This document shows, piece by piece, positions 63,938 through 64,000 of a stretch of 64,000 nt of DNA. The notes under the pieces were generated by a model, which searched no databases, was not told the origin of the DNA, and worked only from the letters and a program-made list of their open reading frames with translations. Position numbers and translations under genes: made by a program. Location of the stretch: positions 372,001 through 436,000 of the forward strand of contig NZ_JAJBZG010000002.1 of NCBI RefSeq assembly GCF_020552705.1, read 5' to 3'. Source of the DNA: Christiangramia sediminis (GTDB lineage Bacteria; Bacteroidota; Bacteroidia; Flavobacteriales; Flavobacteriaceae). Numbering within the stretch: position 1 is the first letter of the stretch; each line of letters opens with the position of its first letter.

Positions 63938-64000
63938 GCTGGTTAGTTTCTATGTAGATACCAAAAAATATAAATGGTTGCGTCACAAGCAATTCTAAAG

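Overview
This is a chromosomal window from a Bacteroidota bacterium, most likely a marine Flavobacteriaceae member; a Gramella/Christiangramia-like genome is my inference from protein style, not a database match. The grounds are a TonB-dependent receptor and a DUF5686 protein with N-terminal carboxypeptidase-regulatory domains, a type IX secretion (type B) C-terminal domain, many short lipoproteins, low GC with AT-rich spacers, promoters of the Bacteroidota form TTG-N19-TAnnTTTG, and families such as DUF5606, DUF6503, CsbD and YtxJ. There is no rRNA, tRNA, CRISPR array, insertion sequence or prophage. One structural RNA is present, the SRP RNA on the minus strand near 13.9 kb.

Layout. 0-5.5 kb: the 5' part of a fumarylacetoacetate-hydrolase-family gene coupled to a DnaQ-like exonuclease, a 2-oxoacid dehydrogenase E2 gene, recR, a sodium/solute symporter and a CoA-binding protein. 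5.5-14 kb: a TonB-dependent receptor behind a possible attenuator leader, a methyltransferase, an ABC-F ATPase, a thioredoxin-like lipoprotein without its CxxC, transaldolase, a short-chain dehydrogenase and the SRP RNA. 14-25 kb: glutaminyl cyclotransferase, thioesterase, glyA, fumarylacetoacetase, ytxJ, clpB, csbD, phytase-esterase-like and histidine-phosphatase lipoproteins, and smpB. 25-30 kb: a DUF5686 outer-membrane protein, a tandem inverted-repeat element, a ruvX-def-DUF5606 operon and dapD.

30.4-37.1 kb is a surface-glycan (LPS core or polysaccharide) block: a family-9 glycosyltransferase, a LicC-like nucleotidyltransferase, a TagF-like polyol-phosphate transferase, a KdkA/InaA-like kinase, a family-2 transferase and two divergently transcribed paralogous family-4 transferases. 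It runs directly into the tRNA-modification and tRNA-maturation genes for threonylcarbamoyl-AMP synthase and the CCA-adding enzyme. 39-49 kb holds heme A synthase, a nucleoid-associated protein, an unrecognised protein with kinase-like motifs, an ABC exporter, a T9SS cargo protein, uvrB and an exported repeat protein. 50-64 kb holds hsp20, DUF2254 and DUF1456 proteins, ettA, DinB with a small membrane protein, an acyl-CoA carboxylase beta subunit, a degenerate metallopeptidase-like protein overlapping an M1 peptidase, DoxX, an M24 peptidase, a broken CIA30 gene, menE and two LVIVD-type lipoproteins.

Most notable points: (1) clpB and hsp20, 31 kb apart, share a pair of TGnCAnnnTGnC-like sites with the same 32-bp spacing, suggesting one heat-shock regulator; (2) a CIA30-family gene is broken by a frameshift and an in-frame stop; (3) a terminator upstream of the TonB receptor has a loop exactly complementary to an upstream segment; (4) an unrecognised 350-residue protein carries kinase-like catalytic motifs; (5) an LPS-type block contains a putative CDP-linked phosphate transfer pair; (6) several familiar folds lack their catalytic residues. 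Several starts were moved from the longest reading frame on promoter, signal-peptide or RNA evidence. No spacer exceeds 300 bases; the longest, 5487-5784, is described.
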